The notes: generated by a model from the sequence alone, not told the origin. A stretch of DNA of 64,000 nucleotides from Paenibacillus sp. MZ04-78.2 (GCF_024213375.1 NZ_JANAVJ010000020.1:1-64000); one strand, 5' to 3'; positions 8,760 to 18,926 are shown, counted from the first letter of the stretch. Numbers and translations: made by a program.

Positions 8760-10889
8760 ATGGTATTGGTAAAATGGTTGGCCCGAATCGTACTCAACCT
8801 GTTCTTTCAAGCGAGATTCAGCGGTTTGGAAAAGCTCGACTTCCGCAAACCGACCATTCTGATTCCGAATCATCTGTCGCTGATCGACGCGGCGCTGCTT
8901 GCTACGCGGCTGCCGGAGGAAGTGACGTTCGTCGTGAACACGCGCATTGCCAAGCGGTTCGCCCCGTTGATCCGGCTGCGCAAGCATATTGCCGTCGATC
9001 CGATGAATCCGTACTCCGTGAAGCAGATGGTCAAGACCGTGCAGAAAGGGGCCCCGCTCCTCGTATTCCCGGAAGGACGCATCAATACCGCGAGCGGCGG
9101 CTCGCTGATGAAAATATACAGCGGCGTCGGCTACATTGCGCTCCGCACGGGCGCGACGCTGTACCCGATTGCCTTGAACGGCCCGGAACGGTCCAAATTT
9201 TCTTACCTGAAGCATAAAATCCGGCAAGTATGGTTCCCCAAGGTTACCGTGCAGATCGGCGATCCGTTTACTTTGGATTATGACCGCAGCCAGTCGATGA
9301 AATCGCAAAAGGAACGCGCTGCGGCGCAAATCCAGAAGAAGCTGGAAGCCGAGCTGGTGAGCAGCCGGGTGAAGACCGGGATCAACCTGTTCAACGAACT
9401 GCTGACCGCCGCCAAGCACCACGGCTACAACTTCCCGGTATGCGAGGATTTGAGCCAGACGTTTACTTACAAAAAGCTGCTGACCGCTTCCTACGTCTTT
9501 GCCAGAAAGCTTGCTTCCGAGCTGAAAGACGAGCCGGGCGTCGCCGTCCTGCTGCCGAATTCCGCCGCCCATCTGCTTGTTTTGTTCGCGCTGTTCAAGC
9601 TTGACAAACGGCCGGCGATCCTCAACTTTTCGGCCGGAGAAAATAACATGCGCATCGCCTGCGAAACCGCTTCTGTCCGCACGATTCTAACTTCCAGACA
9701 GTTTGTCGACAAAGGAAAGCTGACGCCGCTGATCGAAAGTCTCGGCCACAAGTACCGCGTCCTGTATTTGGAAGACATGAAGGACACGCTCCGTATGAGC
9801 GATAAGCTATCCGGCTTCGCGGATTTTCTGCTCAAGCGGAAGGCGACGGTGAACAATACCGAGATTGTGCTCTTCACCTCCGGCAGTGAAAGCGTCCCGA
9901 AAGGGGTCGTGCTGGACCATGCGAACCTGTACGCGAACATGCAGCAGACGCGCACGGTGATGGACATTAACGCCCGGGACGTTTTTTTCAACGCCATGCC
10001 GATGTTCCATAGCCTCGGGCTGCTGGTGACGGTGCTTCCGGTGCTGAACGGCGTGAAGGTGTTTCTGTACCCGAGCCCGCTCCACTACAAAGTCATCCCG
10101 GAGCTGGCCTACGATCGAAATGCGACGTTTTTGTTCGGCACCTCGACGTTTCTGGCGGCGTACGGCAAAGCGGCCCATCCGTACGATTTTCAATCGCTTC
10201 GCTGCGTGATCGCCGGAGCCGAGAAGCTGAAGGACGAAGTCCGACAGCTGTGGGTCGACAAGTTCCATGTGTGCCCGGTGGAAGGCTACGGCACGACGGA
10301 AGCGTCGCCGGTCGTGGCGATGAACACCCGGATGTGGCACCGCAAAGGCACGGTCGGCCAATTGCTCCCGGGCATCGCATATAAGCTGGAGCCGGTGCCG
10401 GGGCTGGAAGGCGGCAAGCTGCTGATTCAGGGCCCGAACTTAATGAAGGGCTACCTGCTCCACGAAGAGGGCTTCAAGCCGTGTCCCGAATGGTACGATA
10501 CCGGAGACGTAGTGAAGATCGACGAAGACGGCTTTGTGACGATCGTGAGCCGGGTGAAGCGGTTCGCGAAGATCGGCGGCGAGATGGTGTCCTTGAACCA
10601 AGTGGAGGAGATGGCGGCAAGCTGCTACCGGGACGCGAACGTAGCCGCAGTCAGCGTGCCGGACAGCCGCAAAGGCGAACGAATCATACTATTCGTGACG
10701 CAGGAAGAGCATCAGATTCAGACGATCAAGCAATTCGTGAAGGATCACGGGCATTCTCAACTCATGACCCCGTCCAAGCTTATGCGGGTCGAGAAGCTGC
10801 CGATTCTGGGCAGCGGCAAGCCGGATTATGTGGCACTCAAAAAGCTGGCCGAAGAGCCGGCGGCAGACGAAGGAGCGAACGCTGTATGA
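8760..10889 (+). CDS. aas: Bifunctional lysophospholipid acyltransferase / acyl-ACP synthetase (Aas)
   Basis: Aas re-acylates lysophospholipids (2-acyl-GPE in E. coli), using fatty acid that its second domain activates. The roughly 709-residue protein has a PlsC acyltransferase domain (HX4D in NHLSLID near residue 40, then FPEGRIN near 105). An AMP-forming domain follows from about residue 210, with FTSGSESVPKGV, a GYGTTEASPV motif and YDTGD. ATG 8760 is chosen because GGAGGG at 8747-8752 is correctly spaced from it and too close to ATG 8754. The next gene overlaps by ATGA and encodes the partner LplT. Confidence 0.88.
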   Translation: MVLVKWLARIVLNLFFQARFSGLEKLDFRKPTILIPNHLSLIDAALLATRLPEEVTFVVNTRIAKRFAPLIRLRKHIAVDPMNPYSVKQMVKTVQKGAPLLVFPEGRINTASGGSLMKIYSGVGYIALRTGATLYPIALNGPERSKFSYLKHKIRQVWFPKVTVQIGDPFTLDYDRSQSMKSQKERAAAQIQKKLEAELVSSRVKTGINLFNELLTAAKHHGYNFPVCEDLSQTFTYKKLLTASYVFARKLASELKDEPGVAVLLPNSAAHLLVLFALFKLDKRPAILNFSAGENNMRIACETASVRTILTSRQFVDKGKLTPLIESLGHKYRVLYLEDMKDTLRMSDKLSGFADFLLKRKATVNNTEIVLFTSGSESVPKGVVLDHANLYANMQQTRTVMDINARDVFFNAMPMFHSLGLLVTVLPVLNGVKVFLYPSPLHYKVIPELAYDRNATFLFGTSTFLAAYGKAAHPYDFQSLRCVIAGAEKLKDEVRQLWVDKFHVCPVEGYGTTEASPVVAMNTRMWHRKGTVGQLLPGIAYKLEPVPGLEGGKLLIQGPNLMKGYLLHEEGFKPCPEWYDTGDVVKIDEDGFVTIVSRVKRFAKIGGEMVSLNQVEEMAASCYRDANVAAVSVPDSRKGERIILFVTQEEHQIQTIKQFVKDHGHSQLMTPSKLMRVEKLPILGSGKPDYVALKKLAEEPAADEGANAV

Positions 10890-12121
10890 ACCTATGGAAC
10901 AAACTCAGACTCAAGCCGATCCATGCGCTGCTCGTCTCGCAATTTTGGAGCGCGTTCGCCGATAACGCTATTCTGTTCGCGATCATTGAGATGCTGCGGG
11001 CCAAGGCGTATCCCGAATCGTATATCGGCAATGTGCAGCAAGCCTTTTTGTTCGCTTACGTCGTTCTGGCGCCGTTCGTCGGAAGCTTCGCGGATAAGCA
11101 TCCGAAGTCGGTCGTGCTGTTGATCGGCAACGCGCTGAAAGCGATCGGGATCGTCGGGCTGCTCTTCGGTCTTGAGCCTGTCTTAAGCTACGCCGTAATC
11201 GGAATCGGCGCAGCCGTGTACAGTCCGGCGAAATACGGCATCCTCGGTGAAATTTTAAGCCGCTCCGCGACGGATGCGAAGCAGCTCGATTCCGAGCTGC
11301 TCAAGGCGAATGCCAAGATCGAAGGGTATACGATCATCGCCATTCTGGCCGGTACGGTGGGCGGAGGCATTCTGGCGAAGCAGTCGCTGACGGTGTGTAT
11401 CGTCGCCTGCCTGCTGCTGTACGTGACCGCGCTGCTTTTGTCGCTTTCGATTCCCCGGGTGGCGGGGAACCCAAACATTCATTACATCAAAGATTCGATC
11501 TTGTTCTTTAAAGATATCGCCCGGCTGTTCCGGGACCGGACGGCCCGCTATTGCCTGATCGGCACCGGTTCGTTCTGGTTGACGTCGTCGGTGATTCGCG
11601 TGGCGGTTATCGCATGGATTCCGCTGCATCTCGGCATTCACGGGGTCGATCAGATTTCGATGCTGATTGCGGTTACGGCGATCGGCATTATGGCCGGAGC
11701 CCTGGCTGCTCCCAAGCTGATCCCGGCGCATAAGTATCTGAACTCTTATCTGTATGGCGTCGTGATGGTGGTGCTCATTCTCGTTTTCCCGATGCTGGGC
11801 AATTTGTACGTGACGGTGTTCATTTTGCTGGCGGTCGGTTTCGCCGGGGGCGTCTACGTCGTACCGCTGAACTCGGTGCTGCAAAAGGTAGGCAACCCGA
11901 AGATCGGCGCAGGCAAAACGATTGCCGTGCAAAACTTGTTCGAGAACATCCTGATGTTTGCGGGCGTGCGGGCGTATACGCAAGCGACCGCTGCGGGAAC
12001 AAGCGTGGAGACGTCGATCTACGGCGTCGGGCTGGTGCTGGCGCTGTTCGTGCTGTATCTGGTGTTCCAGGCCGTCATGCTGAAGCGGAAAAACGCCGGA
12101 GTTGCCGATTCCCGCATATGA
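10886..12121 (+). CDS. lplT: Lysophospholipid transporter LplT (MFS)
   Basis: LplT flips lysophospholipids across the membrane to Aas for re-acylation. The 411-residue product, starting MNLWNKLRLKPIHALLVSQF, has about twelve hydrophobic segments and the LplT-type FADNAILFAIIEML segment, with SPAKYGILGEI and the YVVPLNSVLQ motif. Its length is close to the E. coli protein. Its ATG overlaps the aas stop. The order aas then lplT is reversed relative to E. coli. A strong terminator follows. Confidence 0.88.
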   Translation: MNLWNKLRLKPIHALLVSQFWSAFADNAILFAIIEMLRAKAYPESYIGNVQQAFLFAYVVLAPFVGSFADKHPKSVVLLIGNALKAIGIVGLLFGLEPVLSYAVIGIGAAVYSPAKYGILGEILSRSATDAKQLDSELLKANAKIEGYTIIAILAGTVGGGILAKQSLTVCIVACLLLYVTALLLSLSIPRVAGNPNIHYIKDSILFFKDIARLFRDRTARYCLIGTGSFWLTSSVIRVAVIAWIPLHLGIHGVDQISMLIAVTAIGIMAGALAAPKLIPAHKYLNSYLYGVVMVVLILVFPMLGNLYVTVFILLAVGFAGGVYVVPLNSVLQKVGNPKIGAGKTIAVQNLFENILMFAGVRAYTQATAAGTSVETSIYGVGLVLALFVLYLVFQAVMLKRKNAGVADSRI

Positions 12122-12139
12122 TCGTTCGTGCTTCAAAGC

Positions 12140-12180
12140 AAAGACCGGACCCCGCCGCCTGGCAGGGTCCGGTCTTTGTT
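12140..12180. terminator. Bidirectional terminator between lplT and gerQ
   Basis: AAAGACCGGACCC pairs perfectly with GGGTCCGGTCTTT. Ts follow on the plus strand and the arm ends in T on the minus strand, so it can serve both convergent genes. Confidence 0.9.
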
Positions 12181-12184
12181 GCGC

Positions 12185-12631
12185 TTAGCGTCCCGGCAGC
12201 GAGGCCGAGCCGTACGGATAAGTATACTGAAGCGGTTCGTCGAACGTGATGTAATCGAGGTTGACCATCAGCAGCAAAAAGCGCATGCCGGTTTTAGGAT
12301 CGCTGATGATGATGTGGTCGCGGCCGGCGGCTTCCAGACGCCCTTTGAAAATTTTGGCGTTCCACTGGGTGTTGTTCTCGTACGTCATATACAGCGTAGC
12401 GATTTTGCCCAAATTGAGCCGCAAAATGTTTTCGATGAAGGACTGCTCCATCGGCAGCTGCCCCGGGGTGGTCGGCGCGGCCGCCATCGGCACCGGCTGT
12501 CCTGCAGCTGTAATCATAGAGCCTGCCGGAATCATCGGCGGCACCGCTTGCGCAGTAGGCTGGCCGAAGCCGGGGCTGGGGTAACCGGCGCCATAAGGAG
12601 TTGGTACTGCTTTGGTCGGATTGCTATACAT
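12185..12631 (-). CDS. gerQ: Spore coat protein GerQ
   Basis: GerQ is an inner-coat protein needed for CwlJ localisation and is cross-linked by transglutaminase Tgl. The 148-residue protein has a Pro/Gly/Ala-rich N-terminal half and the conserved C-terminal domain with FIENILRLNLGKIATLYMTY, NAKIFKG, AAGRDHIIISDPKTGMR and LDYITFDEPL. AAGGAGGAT before the ATG is a good ribosome site. Upstream on this strand, ACC and CATAGTAT are 16 bases apart, which resembles a mother-cell sigma-K promoter. That reading is tentative. Confidence 0.92.
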   Translation of the reverse strand: MYSNPTKAVPTPYGAGYPSPGFGQPTAQAVPPMIPAGSMITAAGQPVPMAAAPTTPGQLPMEQSFIENILRLNLGKIATLYMTYENNTQWNAKIFKGRLEAAGRDHIIISDPKTGMRFLLLMVNLDYITFDEPLQYTYPYGSASLPGR

Positions 12632-12685
12632 CGCTCATAATCCTCCTTCAAACTTCGCTTGAATTGGGTTTCGACTGGGCTGGAG

Positions 12686-12708
12686 CACACCATTCATACT
12701 ATGGTGTG
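12686..12708. repeat. Perfect inverted repeat upstream of gerQ
   Basis: CACACCAT and ATGGTGTG are separated by seven bases, within the probable gerQ promoter region. It may be an operator or an RNA hairpin in the gerQ leader. Confidence 0.5.
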
Positions 12709-12769
12709 GGCGAATGTTTGGTGACGGATTTTTTTTATGGGAACTCCTCGTCCTTTCGTACACGGATGT

Positions 12770-12799
12770 AAAAAAGAGCCCTCGATTTACAAGGGCTCT
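12770..12799 (-). terminator. Terminator of the aldo/keto reductase gene
   Basis: On the minus strand AGAGCCCT pairs with AGGGCTCT and is followed by a T run (A run at 12770-12775 on the plus strand). Confidence 0.85.
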
Positions 12800-12806
12800 C
12801 TCCGAA

Positions 12807-13640
12807 CTAAAAATCAATATGATCCGGGTCCGGACCGAAGCGACGGTCTTGGTTCAGGCCGTCCAGACGCGCTATATCATCGTCGGACAAGGCGAAGTCA
12901 AAGACGTTGATGTTCTCGCGGATGCGGCTTTCGCGAATGGACTTCGGAATGGTGACCACCCCGTGCTGCAAATCCCAACGGAGAATGATTTGCGCTGGCG
13001 TTTTGCCGTATTTATCCGCAAGCTCGCTCAGCAGCGGCAATTCGAGATTACCCTGCATCAGCGGACTCCAAGCTTCGAGCTGGATCTTGTGTTCCTTGCA
13101 GAACGTCCGTAGCTCCTGTTGAATCAGAAGCGGATGGAATTCGACTTGGTTAACCGCAGGAACGATTTCGCTACCCTGCAGCAAATCCTCCAGATGGTGC
13201 ACTTTGAAATTGCTGACGCCGATCGCCCGGACGACTCCGTCCTTATACAGCTTTTCGAGCGCTTTCCACGTTTCCTTATATTTGCCCTTCACCGGCCAGT
13301 GAATGAGGTACAGGTCGATGACCTCGAGCTGCAGCTTCCGCCGGCTTTCCTCGAAAGCCCGAAGCGTACTGTCATAGCCTTGATCTGCGTTCCATACTTT
13401 CGTCGTGATGAACAACTGGTCGCGCGGAATGCTGCTGGCTTGAATCGCTTGGCCTACCCCGGCTTCGTTGCCGTAGACGGCAGCCGTATCAATGGAGCGG
13501 TAACCGGCTTCCAGCGCATGCTGCACGGCTTGGACGACCTCGTCGCCTTCCTTGGTTTTCCAGACGCCCAGTCCGAGCCATGGCATGCGGACGCCGTTGT
13601 TCAACACCGTAGTGTCGCTGTTTCGCTGAATCACGGTCAT
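12807..13640 (-). CDS. Aldo/keto reductase
   Basis: An NADPH-dependent aldehyde/ketone reductase of the bacterial AKR5-like group (similar in design to Bacillus YvgN/YtbE). The 277-residue protein shows the catalytic tetrad: Asp and Tyr in SIDTAAVYGNE, Lys in FITTKVW and His in LYLIHWPV. The C-terminal cofactor-binding stretch VTIPKSIRESRI is present. The ATG at 13640 follows GGGAGGG; the ten upstream in-frame residues are not needed. Physiological substrate unknown. Confidence 0.9.
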   Translation of the reverse strand: MTVIQRNSDTTVLNNGVRMPWLGLGVWKTKEGDEVVQAVQHALEAGYRSIDTAAVYGNEAGVGQAIQASSIPRDQLFITTKVWNADQGYDSTLRAFEESRRKLQLEVIDLYLIHWPVKGKYKETWKALEKLYKDGVVRAIGVSNFKVHHLEDLLQGSEIVPAVNQVEFHPLLIQQELRTFCKEHKIQLEAWSPLMQGNLELPLLSELADKYGKTPAQIILRWDLQHGVVTIPKSIRESRIRENINVFDFALSDDDIARLDGLNQDRRFGPDPDHIDF

Positions 13641-13765
13641 GCTCAAATTCCCTCCCTGGACAAATTTCATTCTATTTCATGATAACACAAACGGCTGCGG
13701 AACGAAAAATTGCGGTCCGGATCACGTGGGATGAAGGATGCTGATGAATCGCCTTGAAGAAATGA

Positions 13766-13794
13766 TTTACAAATAAAACCTAATTTAATATAAT
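13766..13794 (+). promoter_or_regulatory. Probable sigma-A promoter of the urease operon
   Basis: TTTACA and TATAAT (perfect -10) are separated by exactly 17 bases. It lies 180 bases before ureA. The 13,641-13,973 gap contains no gene. It is AT-rich and holds only this promoter and an untranslated leader in which I found no clear GlnR/TnrA box. Confidence 0.6.
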
Positions 13795-13973
13795 TAGCCA
13801 TGCATATTCATTTATTACTCAATACTTTTGTCTTAAACCATCCTTCATCAATGACCTTAGCCCCAAAAAATGGTGATTTTTAGCAAACTTACACGCTTCC
13901 ATATTAATTTTGATATACGTTAATATATCGCATTATCGCATTGGAGAGCTTATTTGGGTTTGGGAGGTGTTTC

Positions 13974-14282
13974 ATGTATTTGACGGAACGCGAGAAAGAG
14001 AAGCTGCTCGTCACCGTGGCGGCCGATGTGGCCCGGCGGCGGCTGGCGCGCGGCGTGAAGCTGAACTACCCGGAAAGCGTGGCGCTCATTACCTCCGAGA
14101 TCATGGAAGGAGCGCGCGACGGGAAGACGGTAGCGCAAATGATGCAGTACGGAACGACGGTACTCCGGGCGGAGCAGGTGATGGAAGGCGTGCCGGAAAT
14201 GATTCACGAGGTGCAGGTGGAGGCGACGTTTCCGGACGGGACGAAGCTGGTTACGGTGCATCAGCCGATTCGGAAAGGCTAA
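13974..14282 (+). CDS. ureA: Urease gamma subunit
   Basis: Smallest structural subunit of nickel-dependent urease, which hydrolyses urea to ammonia and carbamate. The 102-residue product has the family core [41 protein letters not shown] and [23 protein letters not shown] 13974 follows GGGAGGTG, and the in-frame ATG at 13941 is rejected. First gene of the ureABCFGD operon. Confidence 0.96.
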   Translation: MYLTEREKEKLLVTVAADVARRRLARGVKLNYPESVALITSEIMEGARDGKTVAQMMQYGTTVLRAEQVMEGVPEMIHEVQVEATFPDGTKLVTVHQPIRKG

Positions 14283-14377
14283 CCGTTGATGGCCAATGGA
14301 ATGCCGTTCATTTATGTGACATATGGAGCGGCTTTTGTGTGCAGCGCAGGAAAGCCGGCGCAGAGAGGGGAGCGTCT

Positions 14378-14743
14378 ATGGTACCGGGCGAATACCGGAT
14401 CAAACCGGGATCGATCAAGCTGAACAAAGGAAAAGAAAAGTCGGACCTCGTCGTTGTGAATACGGGGGACCGGCCGGTGCAGGTCGGGTCTCATTATCAT
14501 TTTTTCGAAGTTAACCGGGCACTTTCATTCGACCGGGCGGAAGCTTTCGGGATGCGGCTCGATATTCCTGCCGGCACGGCGGTCCGCTTCGAGCCGGGCG
14601 AAGAGAAGAAGGTGCGGCTTACCGAGCTTGGGGGCGAGCGTTTGTCTTACGGGTTGAACGGTTTGTCCCGGGGCGCCGTTCAGCGCGGCGTTCTCCCGGA
14701 GCCGGTTCGCATCCGGCTGGCCGAATGGGAAGGAGGAGCTTAA
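14378..14743 (+). CDS. ureB: Urease beta subunit
   Basis: Structural subunit of urease, 121 residues. The family signature is clear: [36 protein letters not shown] and [27 protein letters not shown] precedes ATG 14378. The 95-base gap after ureA is long for this operon and holds no gene. Confidence 0.96.
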   Translation: MVPGEYRIKPGSIKLNKGKEKSDLVVVNTGDRPVQVGSHYHFFEVNRALSFDRAEAFGMRLDIPAGTAVRFEPGEEKKVRLTELGGERLSYGLNGLSRGAVQRGVLPEPVRIRLAEWEGGA

Positions 14744-14745
14744 CC

Positions 14746-16482
14746 GTGGCAGAGATGGATCGTAATTCGTACGCGCTCATGTTCGGGCCGACCGTTGGCG
14801 ATCAGGTGCTTCTGGCCGATACGGACTTATGGGCCGAAATCGAGTATGACTATACCGTTTATGGAGAGGAGTGCAAATTCGGCGGCGGCAAGGTCATCCG
14901 CGACGGGATGGGGCAGTCGTCGCGCCATACGCGGGACCAGGGCGTGCTGGACACTTTAATTACGAATGCCGTGATTTTCGACCACGGCGGGATCGTCAAA
15001 GCGGATATCGGCATCAAGGACGGGATCATCGTCGGCATCGGGAAGGCGGGGAACCCGGACATTATGGACGGCGTACATCCGGGCATGATTGCCGGAGCAT
15101 CGACGGAAGTCATCGCGGGCGAAGGCAAGATCGTCACGGCCGGGGGCATCGATACGCATATTCATTATATATGCCCGCAGCAGATCGAGACGGCGCTGTC
15201 GTCCGGCGTAACGACGATGATCGGCGGCGGTACGGGCCCGGCGGCAGGCACGAGCGCGACGACGTGCACCCCCGGCGCATGGCATATGCGCCGGATGCTT
15301 GAGGCGGCGGAGGCGTTCCCGATGAACCTCGGGTTCACGGGCAAAGGCAACGCCTCATTCCCGGAGCCGCTCGCGGAGCAAGTCGAGGCGGGGGCCATCG
15401 GGCTGAAGCTGCACGAGGATTGGGGGACGACGCCGGCAGCCATCGACGCTTGTCTCGCCGTAGCCGACCGTTACGACGTGCAGGTGGCGATTCATACGGA
15501 TACGCTGAACGAGTCCGGGTTCGTCGAAGATACGATTCGTGCGATCGACGGGCGTACGATTCATACCTATCACACGGAAGGCGCCGGAGGCGGGCACGCG
15601 CCCGACATTATCCGCATCGCTTCCGAGCTTAACGTTCTGCCGTCTTCGACGAATCCGACCCGGCCATATACGGTCAACACCGTCGAAGAGCATCTCGACA
15701 TGCTGATGGTCTGCCATCATCTCGACAGCCGCATCCCGGAGGATGTGGCGTTTGCGGATTCCCGCATCCGTCCCGAGACGATCGCGGCGGAAGATATTTT
15801 GCACGACCTTGGCGTTTTCAGCATGATCAGCTCCGATTCGCAAGCGATGGGCCGGGTAGGGGAAGTGATTACCCGGACATGGCAGACGGCGGACAAGATG
15901 AAGAAGCAGCGCGGGCATTTGCCTGCGCCCGATGGCCCGGGTCCGGCCGGCGAACCGCCGGATAACGATAATTTCCGCATCAAACGCTACATTGCGAAAT
16001 ATACGATCAATCCGGCGCTAACGCACGGCATCGCGCATCTGGTCGGCTCGGTCGAAATCGGCAAGCTGGCCGATCTCGTCGTATGGAGCCCCGCCTTTTT
16101 CGGGGTGAAGCCCGACATGGTGCTCAAGGGCGGCATCATTGCTTACGCCCAGATGGGCGATCCGAACGCTTCAATCCCGACGCCGCAGCCCGTGTTCGGC
16201 CGGCCGATGTTCGGCGCTTTCGGACGGGCGCTGAGGCACAGCATCACGTTCGTTTCGCAGACGGCTTACGATAACGGCGTTCACCTTGAGCTGGGGCTGT
16301 TGAAGCGGATCGAGCCGGTCCGCAACTGCCGCAGCGTGACGAAGAAGGATATGATCCACAACGGAGAAACGCCGGGCATTGAAGTCGATCCAGAAACATA
16401 CGAGGTGAAAGTGGACGGGCAGCCGGTCACCTGCGAGGCGGCCAGCGTGCTGCCGATGGCGCAGCGGTATTTTTTGTTCTGA
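14746..16482 (+). CDS. ureC: Urease alpha (catalytic) subunit
   Basis: Catalytic subunit with the bi-nickel centre, 578 residues. Metal and active-site residues are visible: HIH in [14 protein letters not shown], the carbamylated lysine in [10 protein letters not shown], His in [10 protein letters not shown] and GGGHAPD, Asp in SSDSQAMGR, and the flap Cys/His in MVCHHLD. The start is GTG at 14746 behind AGGAGG, two bases after the ureB stop. An in-frame ATG at 14725 inside ureB is rejected. Confidence 0.97.
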   Translation: MAEMDRNSYALMFGPTVGDQVLLADTDLWAEIEYDYTVYGEECKFGGGKVIRDGMGQSSRHTRDQGVLDTLITNAVIFDHGGIVKADIGIKDGIIVGIGKAGNPDIMDGVHPGMIAGASTEVIAGEGKIVTAGGIDTHIHYICPQQIETALSSGVTTMIGGGTGPAAGTSATTCTPGAWHMRRMLEAAEAFPMNLGFTGKGNASFPEPLAEQVEAGAIGLKLHEDWGTTPAAIDACLAVADRYDVQVAIHTDTLNESGFVEDTIRAIDGRTIHTYHTEGAGGGHAPDIIRIASELNVLPSSTNPTRPYTVNTVEEHLDMLMVCHHLDSRIPEDVAFADSRIRPETIAAEDILHDLGVFSMISSDSQAMGRVGEVITRTWQTADKMKKQRGHLPAPDGPGPAGEPPDNDNFRIKRYIAKYTINPALTHGIAHLVGSVEIGKLADLVVWSPAFFGVKPDMVLKGGIIAYAQMGDPNASIPTPQPVFGRPMFGAFGRALRHSITFVSQTAYDNGVHLELGLLKRIEPVRNCRSVTKKDMIHNGETPGIEVDPETYEVKVDGQPVTCEAASVLPMAQRYFLF

Positions 16483-16509
16483 ATGCAATCGTTAGGAGGC
16501 GGCCGCGCC

Positions 16510-17211
16510 ATGGAGCACACCACAGATTTTTCCTGGCTGGCCTATACGCAGCTATTGGACTCGGCACTGCCGATCGGAGGGTTTTCCCATTCGTTCGGTC
16601 TGGAAACGTTGGTGCAGGATGGCCGGATCGAAAGGCCGGATCAGCTAAAAGATTATATGGAAGCGATGCTGTTTCACAGCTGGGCGCCGGTCGATGCCTT
16701 GGCCGTCAAAGCGGTGTACGGCTACGCTCCCGGCGAGCGATGGGAGGAGCTGTGGCTCGTCGACCGGACGCAGCATGTGCAGCGGGCATCTGCCGAGACG
16801 CGGGAAGGCGTGGCCAAAATGGGCCGCAGGCTGCTCCAGCTTGCCCGCGCCATATACCCGCAGCTGGAGTGGGAGCCACTGGCCGGAGCGATGCGGGACG
16901 GGCGGTGCATCGGCACCCATCCGCTCGTCCATGGCTGGATCAGCCTGCAGCTTGGCGTGCCGCTGCCGGCAGCCGCCGAAGGATACTTGTACACATGTGT
17001 AACGACCGGCATCAACAGCGGCTTGCGCCTGATGTCGCTTGGTCAAACCGACGGCCAACGGCTGCTTGCCGCGCTGCTTCCTTCCATCCGGGAGGCGTGG
17101 CTGCACTTCGCTCCTTTGGACCCGCTGGAGGACGGCTTTTCCAGCACGCCACAGGCGGAAATCGCCATGATGCGGCACGAAGGGCTTTATTCGCGGCTGT
17201 TCATGTCTTAG
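16510..17211 (+). CDS. ureF: Urease accessory protein UreF
   Basis: UreF bridges UreD and UreG in the complex that loads nickel and CO2 into apo-urease. The 233-residue protein shows the family opening [20 protein letters not shown] and the conserved C-terminal segment [27 protein letters not shown] precedes ATG 16510. It follows ureC directly: the gap is only 27 bases, so there is no ureE between them. Confidence 0.93.
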   Translation: MEHTTDFSWLAYTQLLDSALPIGGFSHSFGLETLVQDGRIERPDQLKDYMEAMLFHSWAPVDALAVKAVYGYAPGERWEELWLVDRTQHVQRASAETREGVAKMGRRLLQLARAIYPQLEWEPLAGAMRDGRCIGTHPLVHGWISLQLGVPLPAAAEGYLYTCVTTGINSGLRLMSLGQTDGQRLLAALLPSIREAWLHFAPLDPLEDGFSSTPQAEIAMMRHEGLYSRLFMS

Positions 17212-17266
17212 AGTCAGAATTCTTTTTATCATAACCTTATTTTCTAAACCAAGGAGGGCTTTAGCC

Positions 17267-17935
17267 ATGTGTCAAGGAGGAACGCATCATCACCATCATT
17301 GGGAAACGCCGGAGGGACGTCAGCTCGAACGTCCGATGCGTATCGGAATCGGCGGACCGGTCGGCTCCGGCAAAACAGCGCTTGTGGAACGGCTGGCGCG
17401 GAAGCTGAATGGAAAGTACAGCATTGCCGTAATCACCAACGATATTTATACGAAGGAAGACGCGGATATTTTGATTCGTTCGGAAGCGCTGCCGGCTGAA
17501 CGGATTATCGGGGTAGAGACGGGCGGTTGCCCGCATACGGCGATTCGCGAGGACGCCTCGATGAATTTCGAAGCGGTCGAGGAACTGGAGCGCCGGTTTT
17601 CGCATCTGGACATCATCTTCATCGAAAGCGGCGGGGACAATCTGGCGGCGGCGTTCAGCCCGGAGCTGGTGGACCGGTTTATTTATATCATCGATGTGGC
17701 GCAGGGAGAAAAAATTCCGCGTAAAGGCGGGCCCAGTATCATCCGCTCCGATATGTTGGTCATTAACAAAATCGATCTCGCCCCGCACGTTAGGGCTTCT
17801 TTGAAGGTCATGGAGGAGGATACGGTCAAAATGCGGGGCGACCGGCCGTTCGTCTTCTCCAACTTGTTCGACGGACATGGGCTCGACGACATCGTGGCTT
17901 GGGTCGAGCGAGAATACAGCCATAGCCATGCCTGA
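17267..17935 (+). CDS. ureG: Urease accessory GTPase UreG with N-terminal histidine run
   Basis: UreG is the SIMIBI-class GTPase that delivers nickel. The 222-residue protein has the P-loop [11 protein letters not shown], the EDxD-type and CPH metal site in [17 protein letters not shown], and the NKID base motif (VINKIDL). Its N-terminus [13 protein letters not shown] adds five histidines and a cysteine before the domain. Such His-rich ends can bind nickel, and the dedicated nickel chaperone UreE is absent here. AAGGAGGG precedes the ATG. Confidence 0.95.
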   Translation: MCQGGTHHHHHWETPEGRQLERPMRIGIGGPVGSGKTALVERLARKLNGKYSIAVITNDIYTKEDADILIRSEALPAERIIGVETGGCPHTAIREDASMNFEAVEELERRFSHLDIIFIESGGDNLAAAFSPELVDRFIYIIDVAQGEKIPRKGGPSIIRSDMLVINKIDLAPHVRASLKVMEEDTVKMRGDRPFVFSNLFDGHGLDDIVAWVEREYSHSHA

Positions 17936-18782
17936 AGTGACGGGCTGCATTGACGCGTACTTTACGGCGGCGGACGGCGTGACACAGCTCAGGAACCATG
18001 CGCAATCGTATCCGCTCAAGATTGCGAAGACGTTTCCGTTTGGCGGCGGGCAGCTTGGCGTTTACGTCATGGACGCATCCCCGGGAATCATCGCGGGCGA
18101 CCGATACGAGCTGACATGGCGGTTCGGAGAGGATACGAACGTTCATGTGACCAACCAGTCCTACACCAAGGTGCATCCGTCGCACAAAACGGGTTGGGAT
18201 GTCCCGCGTCCGAGCGCACAGCTGCAAAAGCTCGAGCTCCGACAGGGAGCTTACGTGGAATATATGCCGGAGCCGCTGATGCTGTACCAAGCCGCTTCGT
18301 TTCGCAGCGAGACGGCCGTCGAGCTGGAGCCGGGCTCATCCTTGGTGCTGAGCGAGATCGTCTGCCCCGGCCGGACGCATCGCGGCGAACGGTTTCATTA
18401 TGCCCGTTACCAAAACGCGCTGTCGGTCCGCCGCGACGGAGAGCTGATCTTCAGCGCCAGACAGCGGGTGGAGCCGCAGCTTGAGACGCCGCGTTCCATG
18501 GCCCGCTGGGATCTTTATACGCATCTGGGGACTCTGTATCTGTTCTCCGACTCGGCTGACGCACGGCTTGTGGATGGGCTGCGCGAGCGGCTGAACGGCT
18601 TTGTTCCCGCTGCTGCGGCTGATTCGGAGCTTTACTATGGCGTAAGCTTGACGTACAAGCACGGGCTTGCCGTTTCCATCCTCGGCTATCGTGTCGGGGA
18701 TGTCCAAGAGCTGCTGGACGAAGCTTGGCGTTATATCCGTACGGAAGCGTTCGGCAAGGAAGTGTTGAGGGTTCCTAAGTAA
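17928..18782 (+). CDS. ureD: Urease accessory protein UreD (UreH)
   Basis: UreD is the scaffold that binds apo-urease with UreF and UreG. The product has 284 residues, with [41 protein letters not shown] and the YTKVHPS segment typical of the family. The start at ATG 17928 overlaps ureG by eight bases; the longer frame from 17877 lies inside ureG and is rejected. Last gene of the operon. No clear terminator follows. Confidence 0.92.
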   Translation: MPEVTGCIDAYFTAADGVTQLRNHAQSYPLKIAKTFPFGGGQLGVYVMDASPGIIAGDRYELTWRFGEDTNVHVTNQSYTKVHPSHKTGWDVPRPSAQLQKLELRQGAYVEYMPEPLMLYQAASFRSETAVELEPGSSLVLSEIVCPGRTHRGERFHYARYQNALSVRRDGELIFSARQRVEPQLETPRSMARWDLYTHLGTLYLFSDSADARLVDGLRERLNGFVPAAAADSELYYGVSLTYKHGLAVSILGYRVGDVQELLDEAWRYIRTEAFGKEVLRVPK

Positions 18783-18805
18783 TTTCCGATGTTATTCAAA
18801 AAAAT

Positions 18806-18818
18806 ATGCACTGTGCAT
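18806..18818. repeat. Short palindrome after ureD
   Basis: ATGCAC-T-GTGCAT is a perfect 13-base palindrome between ureD and the ctaB promoter. Its role is unknown. Confidence 0.3.
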
Positions 18819-18897
18819 GTCCGGCGTCTCCAAGCACACAACCGCTCTCGTCCCTTGCTGGGGGATTCGACAATATTTTGAACAACGCCATCCTTTG

Positions 18898-18926
18898 TTG
18901 TCAAAAGGTTCGGAGGTTGTTATGAT
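18898..18926 (+). promoter_or_regulatory. Sigma-A promoter of ctaB
   Basis: TTGTCA and TATGAT are separated by 17 bases, 74 bases before the GTG start of ctaB. Confidence 0.65.
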
